DNA of 64,000 nt from positions 124,001 to 188,000 of the forward strand of contig NC_089738.1 of the NCBI RefSeq assembly GCF_035083965.1, read 5' to 3'. Below are positions 12,960 through 26,800 of this stretch, piece by piece (positions within the stretch are counted from its first letter, which is position 1; every line of letters begins with the position of its first letter). Position numbers and translations under genes: made by a program. This stretch comes from Branchiostoma lanceolatum (lineage: Eukaryota; Chordata; Leptocardii; Amphioxiformes; Branchiostomatidae). The notes under the pieces were generated by a model that saw only the letters and a list, made by a program, of their open reading frames with translations, was not told the DNA's origin and did not search any database.

Positions 12960-14445
12960 ATCGGTTTATTGTTTATTGTTTATTGTTTCTTCGCATATGT
13001 ACAATATAAAAAAACAAAGAGAAATAGAGTAAAGAATACATGCAGGAGAGGCCAGAAGCCTATACGGCTTTTCGGGGGCCTCCCCTAAACTACTCAAATG
13101 GGATTTTTACAAAATTATATATCATCGAAACTAAGAAAAACTAACGAAAGAAGAAATTGGAATATTAACATGAATCCTAATGAAACAAATGAAAAGAAGA
13201 GGAACTACAAAGTAAATTATGAGTTGTAAACATAATAAGTATTATAATGAATAACAATTTATAAAGAAATAGGTCAAAATTATACAAAAATAACAATCAT
13301 ATGAATTATTTTGTCATCAGATACCAAAGGAAAAGTGGAAAACAAGGAAAACAAACAAATCAGGAGAAAGTAATACTTGGATGTTCTATGACATCTATCT
13401 TTAAAAGTTTTTTGAAACTAGGTAAAGACGAGCAGGACTGTAGAATTTGGCTGAGATTGTTCCATACGGTGGGGCCTCTAAACATTATTATATGTTGTTT
13501 TTGAGTAGTTTTTGTCTTAATTGATCTTAAAAGATTATGTTGTCTCGTATAGTGGTGATGGATATCTGAGTTGAAATTTAAAAGACCTTTGTATTGTTCA
13601 GGTAGGGAAGAGCTATTATGGACAATTTTATGGACAAATAAGGCAATTTGAAATTTATTGATGTCAAATACAGTCATAACATTTAAATCACGAAACAGAG
13701 CTGCTGTGTGTGCTGTGAATGACGCATTGGCTGCTATTCGTACAAAGCGCTTTTGAAGGAGGTAAACAGGATTGATGAATGTTGTGTACGTACTACCCCA
13801 AATTATGTTGCAATAAGTTAGATAAGGGTAAATCAAACTGTAATAAAGAACCATAAATATGTTTCGTGACAGCAAAGATTTGACTTTTCTAATGATGCCT
13901 ATGTTTTTGGAAATTTTTTTGCAAACAAAATCAATTTGGTTCTTCCATGAAAGTTTCTCGTCTATAATTACGCCTAAAAAACGGGTGTGACTTACTTGAT
14001 TGATAGCATTGTCATTAATATAGATCCTAGCCTTTTCTTTATCGTATTTCTTGTTCCTTCCTACAAAGATAATAAAATTAGTTTTTTTTACGTTAAGGGA
14101 CAATTTATTTGCCTTGAACCATTGATTTATCTTATACAATTCATTATTCATAGATGTTACTAACGTGTCAAAGTTTTTGTGGGACATAAATAAGTTTGTA
14201 TCATCTGCAAATAACAGAGCAAATAATTTATTTGATACTGATGCCAAGTCGTTAACATAAATTAAAAACAAGAGGGGACCAAGAATGGATCCTTGTGGTA
14301 CGCCACATGTTAAGACATTTTGGGAGGAAATATTATTTCTATTAGAGACGAACTGTTTTCTGTTAGTTAAGTAGTCTTTTAGCCAACGAAGGGCAGAGTC
14401 GGTAAATCCATAGGTGAATAGTTCGGTGCAGACAGAAAATGTACA
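12960..14445 (-). mobile_element. 5'-truncated CR1-like LINE (RT C-terminal half and 3'UTR)
   Basis: The minus-strand frame reads GVPQGSILGPLLFLIYVNDL near 14,300, then LLFADDTNLFMSHKN, LGVIIDEKLSWKNQI and YPYLTYCNIIWGSTY, closing at 13,360. The 3'UTR follows and ends in an AACAATA-type tail at 12,961-12,990. The 5' end stops within the RT near 14,445. It lies downstream of the dioxygenase last exon. Confidence 0.88.
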
Positions 14446-14688
14446 GTCCTGATATTCTGGTATTCCAGGATTTCATCTTCTATTTGTCACTCATTCATTA
14501 CCTTTGCCAATACTTCATTCATAAATGAAACACATTTGTTGCATACAATTTTACTGCGCAAAAACTTGTACACCGCGCCGGCAAACGACAGTTTTTTTCA
14601 AAAACTCTTGTTTATGCAGTGGTTAAGTTTGGTCATCTGTAAGTGGTTGTTAAGGAGACGTACAGATGCACATGAGCAGCTAGGTGAG

Positions 14689-14874
14689 CTACCCTGTCAG
14701 GTAGGATGCTCTAACCCTATCCTTGACCAATTCCCGCGCCAGGATAGGCGGGTACTTGTCGGATCCGTCCAGACATTTAATCTCTGCGTCACTGTCACAG
14801 TGGAGGAAGAAGGCCAGGGACCGGCGAACACGCCTCCTCTCCTCTCCACTCTCAGGCATCACCACCCGGTGTCT
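14689..14874 (-). CDS. Dioxygenase exon 7 (last)
   Basis: Sixty-one codons plus TAG: RHRVVMPESGEERRRVRRSL, AFFLHC, KCLDGSDKYPPILARELV. Acceptor CTCCGTACAG. It supplies the distal iron His and the R-x-S that binds 2-oxoglutarate. The CR1-like LINE at 12,960-14,445 lies just downstream. Confidence 0.86.
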   Translation of the reverse strand, partial: RHRVVMPESGEERRRVRRSLAFFLHCDSDAEIKCLDGSDKYPPILARELVKDRVRASYLTG

Positions 14875-17800
14875 CTGTACGGAGATCACAAAACACCAGT
14901 GACTTCAATCGAGAATTATAAATGTTTGCATTCGTTTCATCTTTTTCGATGGCAACAACAGGCTCTTGCTGAGCTTGATTATAAAGCTCTGCTTTCAGAA
15001 TACATGGAAATAGGTTTTATAAGTTGAGTGGGACATCATACATGCTCTGTTTTTTTTTCTAAAATAGGTAAAAGTGACTCAAACTGCTGCGGTAAGGAAA
15101 TGAAAATGCAAAAAAATGAGAGGTACAGGTGCATAGTATAAAAATGTATCACAGTTTTCACAAACAATACACCAGTTAAAGTTAGGTTTACAATTACATT
15201 GGTTGAAAACAATTAGTTAGCGCTGCTTATTCCAACAGACGCTACGTGGCCATCGTAGCAAAACCATATTTTTAATTCATCATGTCAAGAAACTTTTGAT
15301 TTCGTTTACAGGGATGACTAATATGGTATATGAACATTTCTTACAGTTGATATCAGTTTGTCGGCTGACCACCTCTGCAAAGTGTCCGCAATATTGACCA
15401 GAGCGGTGTCCGGTATCGGTTTGGCAGGAACATACTCTCCTTCAAGATTCACCACCTGGTAACGTAACATGACCAGTTTACGTCCGATTTATTCAAAACG
15501 TCTTTATCTTAAAACTGCACGGACAGAGCCAAATTTTAAACCCATGGTCAGAAATATCAGCTCTTCTAAAAAGAAAATGCATGGTCTGTAAGTATTTCTC
15601 CGCCTATTTAACGCCGTGCGAGCATGTATTTATACTGAGGTATATGATGAAGAATTGTGCTAGGGTAACCCATTATCGTCCACCTCGGTCTTTTCCCTTC
15701 TAGCACTGTGCTTGAAGAACATAGACCAGAAAAAAATGCACAGTAACTGTCCAAAGTAGTCTGCAGACAAATGATAATAAAATCACTATGTCTGTCCGGC
15801 CACTTGCTTAACGCGATGGAAAAAAAGCAATGTTTATCTGTAAATTCCCTCCACATGCGCGACACGTGGCGTTCACGTGGTAAACGCATGGCCATTATGT
15901 TTTGCTGTGCAAAAATTGAAGAGATGGCTAAGGATCATACTTATGATGTTCTTTATTGCTCATGAGAACAGGCTTTGGCATAATACACCGCGACATGTGG
16001 ACATGAGCCAAACCGGACGTAAATAGGTTCTGCACGTAAATAGGTCATGTTAGGTTACAGAATTTTGAATACATTTATTTCTCTTTCTTGTTGCCGTGCA
16101 AACATTTGAACCAAAGGCACATCCAAGAGCTGTCATGTTATTGAGCATAACCGTGGTGTTATGATTAGGGCTCCAAACTGTACATGTCAGCAGCTATAAA
16201 CTAGAGTTCCACGAACACATACCTTCGCCAAATAAGTGCCTTTATTCAAGACTTCAAACAATCATATATGCTATGGTGGTCCACCATAAACATTTCAAGA
16301 TTTCCATTACCTCCAGTCCGGGGTTGTCCTGAAACAGCAGGGACAGACTACCGATGTCAGTGTGTTCTCCACACCGGACCTGATTCTCTTTGACGACTTC
16401 CGGGACGGGGGGTAGCGGAGTGACCGGAGGATAGTGCCGTTACCACCCTTTCCGACGTACTTGAACTTGCCCAGGACACTGTCGACATCCTACAACATGC
16501 AAATATCCCTTATTCTACATTCCATCATATACCGAATATCAAACCCGGTCATGTATGCTGTATCAAGATCATTGTGGGTCGCGGATGACTGTTCAGCTGT
16601 GGTCAGATTTATTACCTTTCTATGCAAACATACGTAAAGTATAACAATAAAAGTCATGTTTACGTTCAAACCAAGTGGAGCCATATGGACGCACGTACCT
16701 TGATGGCCAGACCCTTAGCTATGAGCTCCATCAGGCGCATGCTGAGCACATGGCATGAGTTGTAGAAGTTTATCATGACCGATTCAAAGTCTGGAACCTC
16801 TGCCGGCCACGTCTGAAGAGGAGGGAAACTCACCTGTTACAGAAACCTGTCAGCGGTGATCTTGCACCACTAACAAAAGTTTGCAAAGAAATGCCTATCA
16901 ACTAGATAAATTATAGCAGAACAAGACGAGAGAGGACCACTTCATTCTCAAGGAAAAAGACGAAAGACGAAACAAAGCTTTCTGGTCCATAATGCAGCCA
17001 TGATTGACAGTGCGTTTTTAATAGTGGTGAACAAGAAAAACGCACCTGTCCCTCGTCAAGCGGAGGCATGATGTTGAAGCATTCTTTCAGGTCATTATGG
17101 CGACCCTGTCCGATCACAGACAAGCTGTAGAAATAATAAGAGGAAACGAAAACCTGTAAAATTCAAAATTTAGCCCTGAAAGAGGCAACTTTCTAATTGC
17201 TTCTGATCAAAAATACATATTGAAAAGATTTTTGACATAGATTTAAAATAATACAGGTTTGCGATAGGTTTTGCTATGGCAAACCTGTATAACTACACGT
17301 TGTGTGTACATGTCAATGACTGCATGGGTTTACACAAGCCGAAATTTCAACTCAGGACTTATTTGTTCATAGGCATAAAACATCCTGCACTCCGCACAAA
17401 ATTAAAAAGTACATGTACTTCCTGGCGCGCGGCGGAAATGTCCCCGACAACTGAGCCAACCATTCCAATGCTAAAACCGGATGTGCGGTTCGACAGTGTC
17501 ATCACAAACACAAGGCCACCCAATACAAAACCTAGGTAATTACTTTTCTCTCTCCAGGGCCATCCACCCGCGCCGTGGCGCTCAGCCGTCTTGTCCAACG
17601 GGCGCGAGTATTTCTCTTTCACCGACTCCGGTTCTAGATAGAATGTATCGGCGACATCAAAGGCATTATATACCTGGAAGAGAAGTTAGTAAAGCTATTC
17701 TGTTAATCAGCAGTAACTGCGACCAAGTTTGTTTTCCTTCACCCCTAAAAAGTTTTAACCCAATCCAGACTGGGCTTTTTGGGCATTCCTGGGACTGGGG

Positions 17801-20800
17801 GTGTAGTTATGGCGTAATTATGACGTAATTGATGTGATTTTATTGGCTAAAACCATATAAATGGGAAAATCCCGTAATACCTTATGGTACAAACCAATCA
17901 TTTAAAAAAAGGATGTCTTATTGATATTGAAGTTTGCCAAGACTTCTGTTGTGAATGTTTACCGCATTGACGTAACATTGACGTCATAAATTGACGTCAT
18001 ATGTATTTAGCCATCCCTTGGGATCGGCAATCTTGAAATTTTGAACATGCATTTCTTTCGACTTATAAACCCAAAATACAATAAAAATGGACTAGAAATG
18101 TTAATCTAAAGATTTTTGATTAAAGACGATGCTTGTACTATAAAATCACCCAATAAATTCGGCTAATGGAACTACAAGTTCAGTCTGCTACTGACTGTCG
18201 AGATATTCACATCAGTGGAGGCTTGGCTAAGGCAGTAACCAAACATTTGCATAATTTATGAATATTAAATCATGAATGTTAAATTAGATTACATATGATG
18301 TTAATAATATAGGAAGGCAATTGTGGTTGAGCAAGAAAACTTTGAAATATCATTGTTTAAGCCGAAATTAGTAACTTTGGTCAAATATGCCTTTCAGAAA
18401 CCCGTTGATACAAAAAATGATAAATTTATATATACTATTATCATAACGTTGTTGCCAACTAAATTCTAGGAAAAGCCGCCAAGTTTGATGGTCTTAGCGC
18501 ACGTCGTTCGCCAGTTATACGACGTCAAAGTTGGCAGGGCACTTTAAGCCACCACACCTATGGAATGTTTGCATCCACGTGACTATGGACTATTATCACA
18601 TAGCCAGATGGCGTCGACCAATCAGAAGCCTCCATTGCCCATGTGTTAAGGGGCCATAACACACCCGGGTCATAACACACCACTTATGACGTCATAACAC
18701 AACCGTTCCATTTTGTAGGGGGGTAACCTTTTTTAGAATCTTTTTCTTAACATATTTAAAACAAAACCTTTATCGTCTTAAAATTAACAAAACCGTCTTA
18801 AGATACATTAAAAAGGAACAACTTTCAATTTAAGTGAAATCTAAATGGAATGACTAAAAACAATATTTTTCATACCCCCGTAAGTGGAACGACAAATTTC
18901 ACCTTGGTCCGCCATTGAAACCGGTTCCGATCATGGACGGAGCTGAGTACCACAGTTTTTCGTCGAAGAACTGTCAGACGCTGACTTAGAGTCAGTTTTC
19001 GGGTCATGGGAAGCTGGGGAAGACGCCCAGAAACATGCTGAAGGAGTTGAGGGGCGAGAAACTGACGCAAATTTGCGGAGAGGAGACTCGGGAGCGAAAA
19101 TAGGCTTGGATTCCAGGCTTACGTATTTCCCCAAGCTAATCTTGACAGACATTCACCCATGAAGCCGCCGTAAGTTTCCTCAGTTTCTGACCAGGGGGAC
19201 CCCAGGAAGGTATGTTCACGTTTCTGAGGGTTTTACCCGGCGAAAATTAAAAATATTGCCGGCAAAGTGATGTCGCCTTGTTGAAAACAAACGTGACACG
19301 CACTAAACACGCCCCCCTCCCCATAGCCCAAGTCACGTAACCTCCCCGAACCGATGTGTTGGCATCGAAAAAATTACGGTCAAAATCGCCAAAATTCTTA
19401 CAACTTTCTACCTACAAGGATCTCAGCCCGATACGTGTACGCTTCTGTGGGATTTTTTCCGGCTTGAGCAAAAATTATCCGGGGAAACTACGATTTTCTT
19501 ACCACAGCCAACTAAGCGTTTAACAACCGGGTGTCAGGAATTTTGAAAATTGAACTTACAGAAATCTACAATTATACCGCCCGATATGAAGTCTACGTGT
19601 CCACAACAATAAGACAAGTTACCGCTTGTTTACTTTGGATTATATGAAGATCATATGTACAATTGATTGATTTTATATGTATAGTACTAAATAAAGAATC
19701 TATGCATTGTACAGGAATTTGTCTGTCTTATATGGGTCAGTTTGGATAGGCTTTGTGGTAATAACGTTAATGACCCGCCTGTTCCTCGGTGTATATATCT
19801 CATAAAACCACCTCGTTCGCTTCGCTCACTCGGTGGTTTTATTCGATGGTTATAGCACATGACCAGGCGTTATGACACCATATACACCTCGGGGCGGGTC
19901 ATTAACCCTTAATTGTCAGATTATATCGGCTATTGATAGGGGGGTGTTAATACCAAATACCATAATAGCCGTGATTTTCTGATGCAACAACATGTTTTAA
20001 GCACCCCTGTGCGGTTGTTTTGAAATTTTCGTCCCAAAACCCCCCTCTACTCTGAAAATTACTTTTTGTACCCTGAAAACGGGTATTTTTTGCCAACATT
20101 CAAAGCTTCTCCACTTTTGATTAAGTATAACGTAGAAATATGTTCATGATGGTCCCTTCAATGGTGTTTCATGTGGCATGCCATACCGTAAGAATACTTC
20201 AAAGGGCAGGGTGTCAAGGTCATATTAGAGGTCAAAGGTCACGAAAACGGCCTAAAATGCCTATTTTTTTCGCAAAAATTCACAATAACCCCACATTTTG
20301 CTACGTTCAAGGTAGAAAAATATGTTTGTTATGGGCCCTTCGACTTTCCTGTGGTATTTCATGCTTTGAGAGTACTCTGCATTATAAACAAGGTAAATGT
20401 CAAGGTCATATTGTAGGTTAAAGGTCATCAAAACTCTCCACAACCACATGTACCGACCCCTCATCTCTGGTATTTTCTCGCAAATATTTATGTTTTGGGG
20501 ATATTCTAATCTGAATAAGGAATTACATGGGAGGTTAGTAGGCACAACTTACGATGTGCGTTATAGATATGAGAGTCACAGTCACACTTGTCATTCTGAA
20601 TAGGAAAGGCCATACTAGCTTAATTGAAATCGTTTTAACTCCTTAAGCCACGGAATTACAAATTGTTTATATATTCTTTGCCAAATTTTACAGCATCACC
20701 ACTTTTGGTCTAGTACAAATAAGTATATTCATGATGGACCTGTCAAATTATTCCGTACATTGTAGAATGAAAAAAATAATGTCAAGGCCATATTGTAGGT

Positions 20801-23800
20801 CAAAAATTTATCAAAATACCCATTAACTTTTTGTCAAAATTCATACCATGCCCACATTTGGTAAAATCTGTCCCAAGTGCTCTGCTATCTGGTTCCATAG
20901 TGGGTTTCCCCAGCATCTTTGCGACTGTTAAAGCCGAATCACATTAGAAGCAAAATATTGCAACATATGCATGTGTCAGTGATTCCCGCCAAAATGTGCC
21001 ATTCTGAACATAATGATGGCAAATTTAAATAACATCTACATATTGCAGTATTTTGTCTCTAAAGTGATGTGGTTTTCACTCAATGACAATTCTATTCACC
21101 ATAATTGAAGTTTGGCAGGCCCAACACTTACAAGGTCAAAAGCCATGAACGAAGATGAAGGCTTAATGGTGTCTTGTCACTTAAGAATAATAGGGATATT
21201 AATGCATGCTTTATCTCCATAGCCTTGGAAGGGCTGGGGAAGTCCAACAAACCAGGTCTATGCGCCTGGAAAGATTCTCGCCACTTAAGTGTAAGAAACC
21301 ACTGGTTGTTCTGCAACACATATAAAATCTTGAAAGATATTGGCTGCAGAAATTAGGCCCTTCACATAAGCGTCCTCACCAATATGAATCGGTTCACAGT
21401 CCGAACAAAGTGAGAATTTGTCATTAACGAATGAAATGGAAAAGCTGTTGGCCAATTCTTTGTGAGAACAAATCGGGAAGGAAATATAACCCAAAGAAAT
21501 ATTTTTGGTGCCAAGATGGGTGAAAAGAAAATGTAATATTGTTGTATTCCGTGCGTAATGACCGCAATGGTCACTGTAAGGAAAAGGTCTATAAGAAGTT
21601 GGAGCGAACAACGGAAAGAAAGAATGTGAGGGAAAAGCCCAGACCATGCAGAAGAAGGAGAAGGAACGGAAGGGGGCTGATACAGCATTGGTTGGGTCAA
21701 TATACAATGAAACTATGGAGGAGGCTATGACGTATCACACAAATGATGACTATGTAATTAGCCTGGGCACTGTACCCCACCATTTGCAGATGCGCTAGAC
21801 AGGAAAGGATATTCTGGACCTCATCCTTTCAGAAATTTCAGTTAATGATGACAAGCTCAGACACTGCTCTTTCCCCAATTTCTTCTGAGACAAGAGCGAA
21901 ATCTTGTGTTACTGAATGAAAGACCTTTATTGCACATTTATGCTTAAAGCAAGCTAAGTACAGGTCATGGTGATAAGCAGAGGAATACATACAGTGATAG
22001 TAACAGCCCTGAATGCTTGTACCGTTGCCATCTCAACCGTCATATCAGAGGAAGACAAAGTTAACCGGTTCTATCTAAATATCTTTAAACTCAATCAAAT
22101 TAAGATATGGTAAGGTCACCCGTCTGTCTTTGGCCGAAATGTCTTCAGTTCTCAAACTAAGGAAGAATGAATCTGAAATCTGCTCAGGTAAAGGTGAAGG
22201 TAATGGCATCGGATGGCTGAATGGCTAGGCTGGTGGACACAAGATCGAGAGGTTTGAATTACAGTATTCCTGATGAATGATACTTTGAAAAGACATTTTA
22301 AATGACTTTTCCTCACCCAGGTGTAAAATGGATACCTGGCTTCAGTTGTGGAGGTAAAAGGCAAGGGAAGGATAGGCTTGACCTTCCAACACCGTGCCAG
22401 AGATATAGTGGATAACAAGCAACTGCCCCTACGGCCGCAGAAAGGCTAGTGGACGTATGCGTGGCTATCGTTCCCTTAATGAGCAAAGGACCTGAGCCAA
22501 AACATTTTGAGGTACCCAGATTCACAGTTTACGTCCGTGCCTTAGTTAGAATGACGTTGGTGGTTTTGTATCACCTTTCTTTTTATTTATTATTATTCAA
22601 AGAACATAACAAGATACAATAAGAGAACCATCCAACAATAACTGCTCATATACAAATAATAAGAAATCAGATATAATAACAGTCACCGAAATTCGGTAGT
22701 GATAACATAATTCATCCAACAGAGATAAATAATGTAATGTAACTGAGATTAAGGGATTTCTTACATGACAAAAATAACAACAGAAGTTTAAATGAAACAA
22801 GAAATGAAGCTAATAAACCAAATATTCAGCTGCATAACGTACCCCACTTCCCCAGGTGCTTGTCCAATTCGTCTTTCTTCAGGGCTATATAATACTCTAC
22901 CTTGTAAAAATGGACGTAGTTGAGAAAAGACTCAAAATTCAAAGCACTAGATTTTCTACATCTATATATATAAATCTTAGCTAGTAATATTATTAAATTT
23001 TCAATGGGGGGAGTTCCAGGGTACAAATTACCAAAGATAACATTGAATCCATTTAACAGTAAATATCTAGCTGTTCTATGGTAATACCAGGTTTTCCCTT
23101 TGTTCCAAAAGAGGGTTAAGTTCGGACATTCCCAAAAGACATGTATGTACGATTCATCCTCTTCATGACAGAAAGAGCACAGTGGGGTATCTATACATTT
23201 CCAAATATACAACAGCTTATTTGTAGGTAAGAACTTATGCAGAATCTTATACTGGAAAAATCTAGTTGATGAGTCAATAGTACACACTACACAACATCAA
23301 AGAGGTGTATGCTTGTTTCCAGGGGATGGGAGTGTCAAAGAGGTACAGCCATGATAATTGCACCTTGTGAGAAGTATCAATAAGATTGTTACATATCAAA
23401 AAGAAATTATACATACTCTTATTAATTTCTATCTGTTTTAACCATCTATAGTTCTGTGTTGCAGGGATACATACTTGGCCTGGAGAAGTATCACATAAAA
23501 CTGATTTCCATTTGTTGGGAATGGCAGAGATTAATTGATTATATCTAAAGTAATTACAAATTGTTCCATATTTTGTGCAGAATTCATTATAAGACATGAT
23601 ATCATTTATAAAAACAATTTTTCGATTGACAAAGGCATTAAATATGACCGGTAAGCCTTCAATAAGAATATACGACGCCAAGTTTATTTGATGGTGTTAG
23701 GGTTACGAAATTGCCATATGTCATTTAAATCAAATTTACCTTCTAGTTCAGAAATAGAGTCATAAGCTTTAGGGTGATATATTTTATTTGTTCCTAGTCT

Positions 23801-26800
23801 ATCTAATTGTGGGTTTTGTACTGTATTGAAGTCTCCAGTTATAACTAAAATTCATGTGACTCAGGAAAATTATCTAGTTCCTCCAATAAAGTAGAAAAGA
23901 ATACTGGGGAATCCTCATTAGGGGCATATATACTAACTATACAAAATCTAAACTCATCCATTGTTAAATCTACAATAATAAATCTTCCATCAGAAGCAGT
24001 TTTGATTTGGTTAATAGATGGATTAATGTTGTTTTTAAAAAGAATGGCTGTACCGCTTTGACTGGAGGTTCCATGAGAAAATAACATGGATCCCCCCACT
24101 CATTTTGCCATCTACTCTCCTCAGATAAAACAGAATGGGTTTCTTGTTAACAGATAATTTGGTACGGTTTATCATTTAACCAAGTAAAGACCCCCCCTAC
24201 GTCTAATAGAATCACCTAGACCATTACAATCATAACTACAAATCTGTACCTCCACCTGGGTCATGGCATCTGGGGGATGTCAGGAATACTGGAAAGGCAT
24301 CTGGGGGAATGGTGCGCAGCAAAATCATGATGACAAGTGAACCAGTGTAAACAAACAAAGTTAAATAAAGGGTGACAAAATTCATAATCAATGTGATAAA
24401 ATGATTGTCAAAACTAGAGTCCATTCCAAGTCAGCGCACGGATGTTTGTTGCCATTCTTTAGAATCAATCTGAAACTTTTGTAAGTATTTGTAATCCATA
24501 TTTCATAGTTTCCAAACAGTTCGAAATATGTTTACAGTTTCTAATTGTTCTCACATTGTCGTGGAATATTCAAAATATTTATGGCACTGAGAATGATATT
24601 TTTGATACTTTCTAAAGATTGATTACATCCCCCTGCCTTTATTTCGGATTTTCTATCTTTTTTCGAAAGTAGAAAGTCACAATCTGCTGTTAATTGGTTA
24701 ATAGCATCCAAAAATAGACGGTTGAAAGGAGTGCCGATACCCCGCTCTGACGGCGGATGGGGAGTTAAGTAAACAAACAGTTAATTTCTGCCTCTGTTAG
24801 CAGCACAACAATCTGGAAGAAACATTATCAGTGCCTATTCACTGTCTTATCTCTCCACTTCAATATTAACCAAACCTGCAAATCTTGCAGAAACGACCCA
24901 AATGCCACAGAAGTAACAGAAAGCACAGACAGAAGTTGTAAGTGGTGACAGTAGCCTGCCGCGCCGCCCTCCCCACCAACACTGCTAGAGAACATGTTCA
25001 ACTGGGACGTTAAAATAACTGCAGTAACTCGGCCAGGCCCAGTCCAAATTATGAACGCCAATCAGCCAGCATGGAAAACATACAGGCTTTATTGTTAGCT
25101 GAACAGTGTAAGATGAAATCCTCTCCGGTGGGATTTGTTTCGGAACTCGTGGGAAGTGTTTTTCCCATGTTGTTCGGGCAGACGGCACCAGGCTGTTTCT
25201 CCCGGGGAAGAGTTGATACACGTTGTCTAAAATATCTATCTTTCAACGTATCTTGATACAGTTCAAGATTGGAATTATAAACTCTAAACATTACTGTAGT
25301 ATTTGTGTGACGTTATTACTGCGAACTTTCATATTTATAATTATTTGACAATAGTTTCCAAGGAGTTTCCTCCTACACACAGAATAGACTCTCCCAAGAA
25401 GGCAGCTGCGTTAGAAATATCGCAACATAAATCTACGTCCTTTTTTGGTGTTTTCTTCCAGAATCTTCGTGATTTTGTCGGTAAGAATCCCTCTTTAAGA
25501 TATAACACTATCTTTCAGTTTACAATTTACTGGTACCACGGAGAAGGGGAAAGCGTTTTGCTTGCAAAGAGCCTCCCTTGCTTTGACAGCAGCCAAACTT
25601 GTTTGATTGATAGATAGCTCCCCTTTGCATCGTGCCGATTATGGCTAATTCGGCGTAGATGAAACAGTTTTTGCGTCTTGCTTTCGGCATTTTGACCACT
25701 GTTGGTTCCTAAACGTTTGTAAGATCTTGTAACGTTTGCTGGCCCTTTAGCAAAACTACGGTTGGATTGTGCTTCAAAATCCAGCCCGATGTCCATAGAC
25801 AGTGTCACGCCACAGTGCCGTCCTGCCCGGTCGGCGGTCCACGGCCGATACAAAACATGCTTTGGTAGGATTAGCGGCTCGTTACGGGGGGCAAATGACC
25901 CATATCTTTATTTCGAATTGTTTCGAAACTTGACACAAACCAATTTATATTTCAAATTTGTTTTGACAGTCACTTTCAAAATGTTTGCAAATTTAAAAAG
26001 AAAACTTGTTAAAGATGGGATCTCATATTTACTTTTTTTTAACATTTGTAAATATTTATAACAATCTATAATCATATAACAATAATTCGAAGATATTACA
26101 AATATTATTGAAAAACCAGTGTGGTGACTTTGAATGGACTCTATTGTTAACAAACAAAAGTACATAAATAGTAACCGAAACAAAGTGCGAATGCGAAATC
26201 CGGATATAATAATTCATTAAACAAAGGTTTAAAGAACTAATGTTCAAAGAAAATGGATGGTTTACATGTATGAGCAAACAAAACTCAAGTATAACTCAGA
26301 TGGATGGTTCTCATAAAAACAAAAAATACAGGGTCACTACTGCCCTGAGCTTATCCTGATTCGGCAGCATGTACTTGTGTGTGTGTGCGTTCAATATTAT
26401 ACATACTTTTTCCTTAATTACAAATATATATATACAGAGAGCATGCACACACATACAACAAAATGATAATAATTTCAACCAAAATACAACAAAGGGAGCG
26501 TAGCCAAACCAAAACAATAGATGTTCAATAATCATTTGAACCGAAGCATAATGGGGAGTGCCCAAAAATCATAAAATCAATTATAAACTCATGAGTTAAA
26601 CTCCTAAGTAAGTTTAACAGTATATAAATCAAATGGAAACAGCATTGCATGAACAAAGGAAAAACAAAATCTTTCTCAATCAATCAATCCTTCACTCATC
26701 CCCAAAAAAGACAGGATGGATGGCGATAACATTTTATTTCACATAAATTCAAAACTTTCTATACTGTGTTTACCTTATGCTATATGCCTGGTTATGCACT

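Noticed and set aside
25303-25853. Overlapping ORFs on both strands as a host gene
   Set aside because: No recognised domain, no convincing splice sites, and it lies inside a composite retrotransposon insertion.
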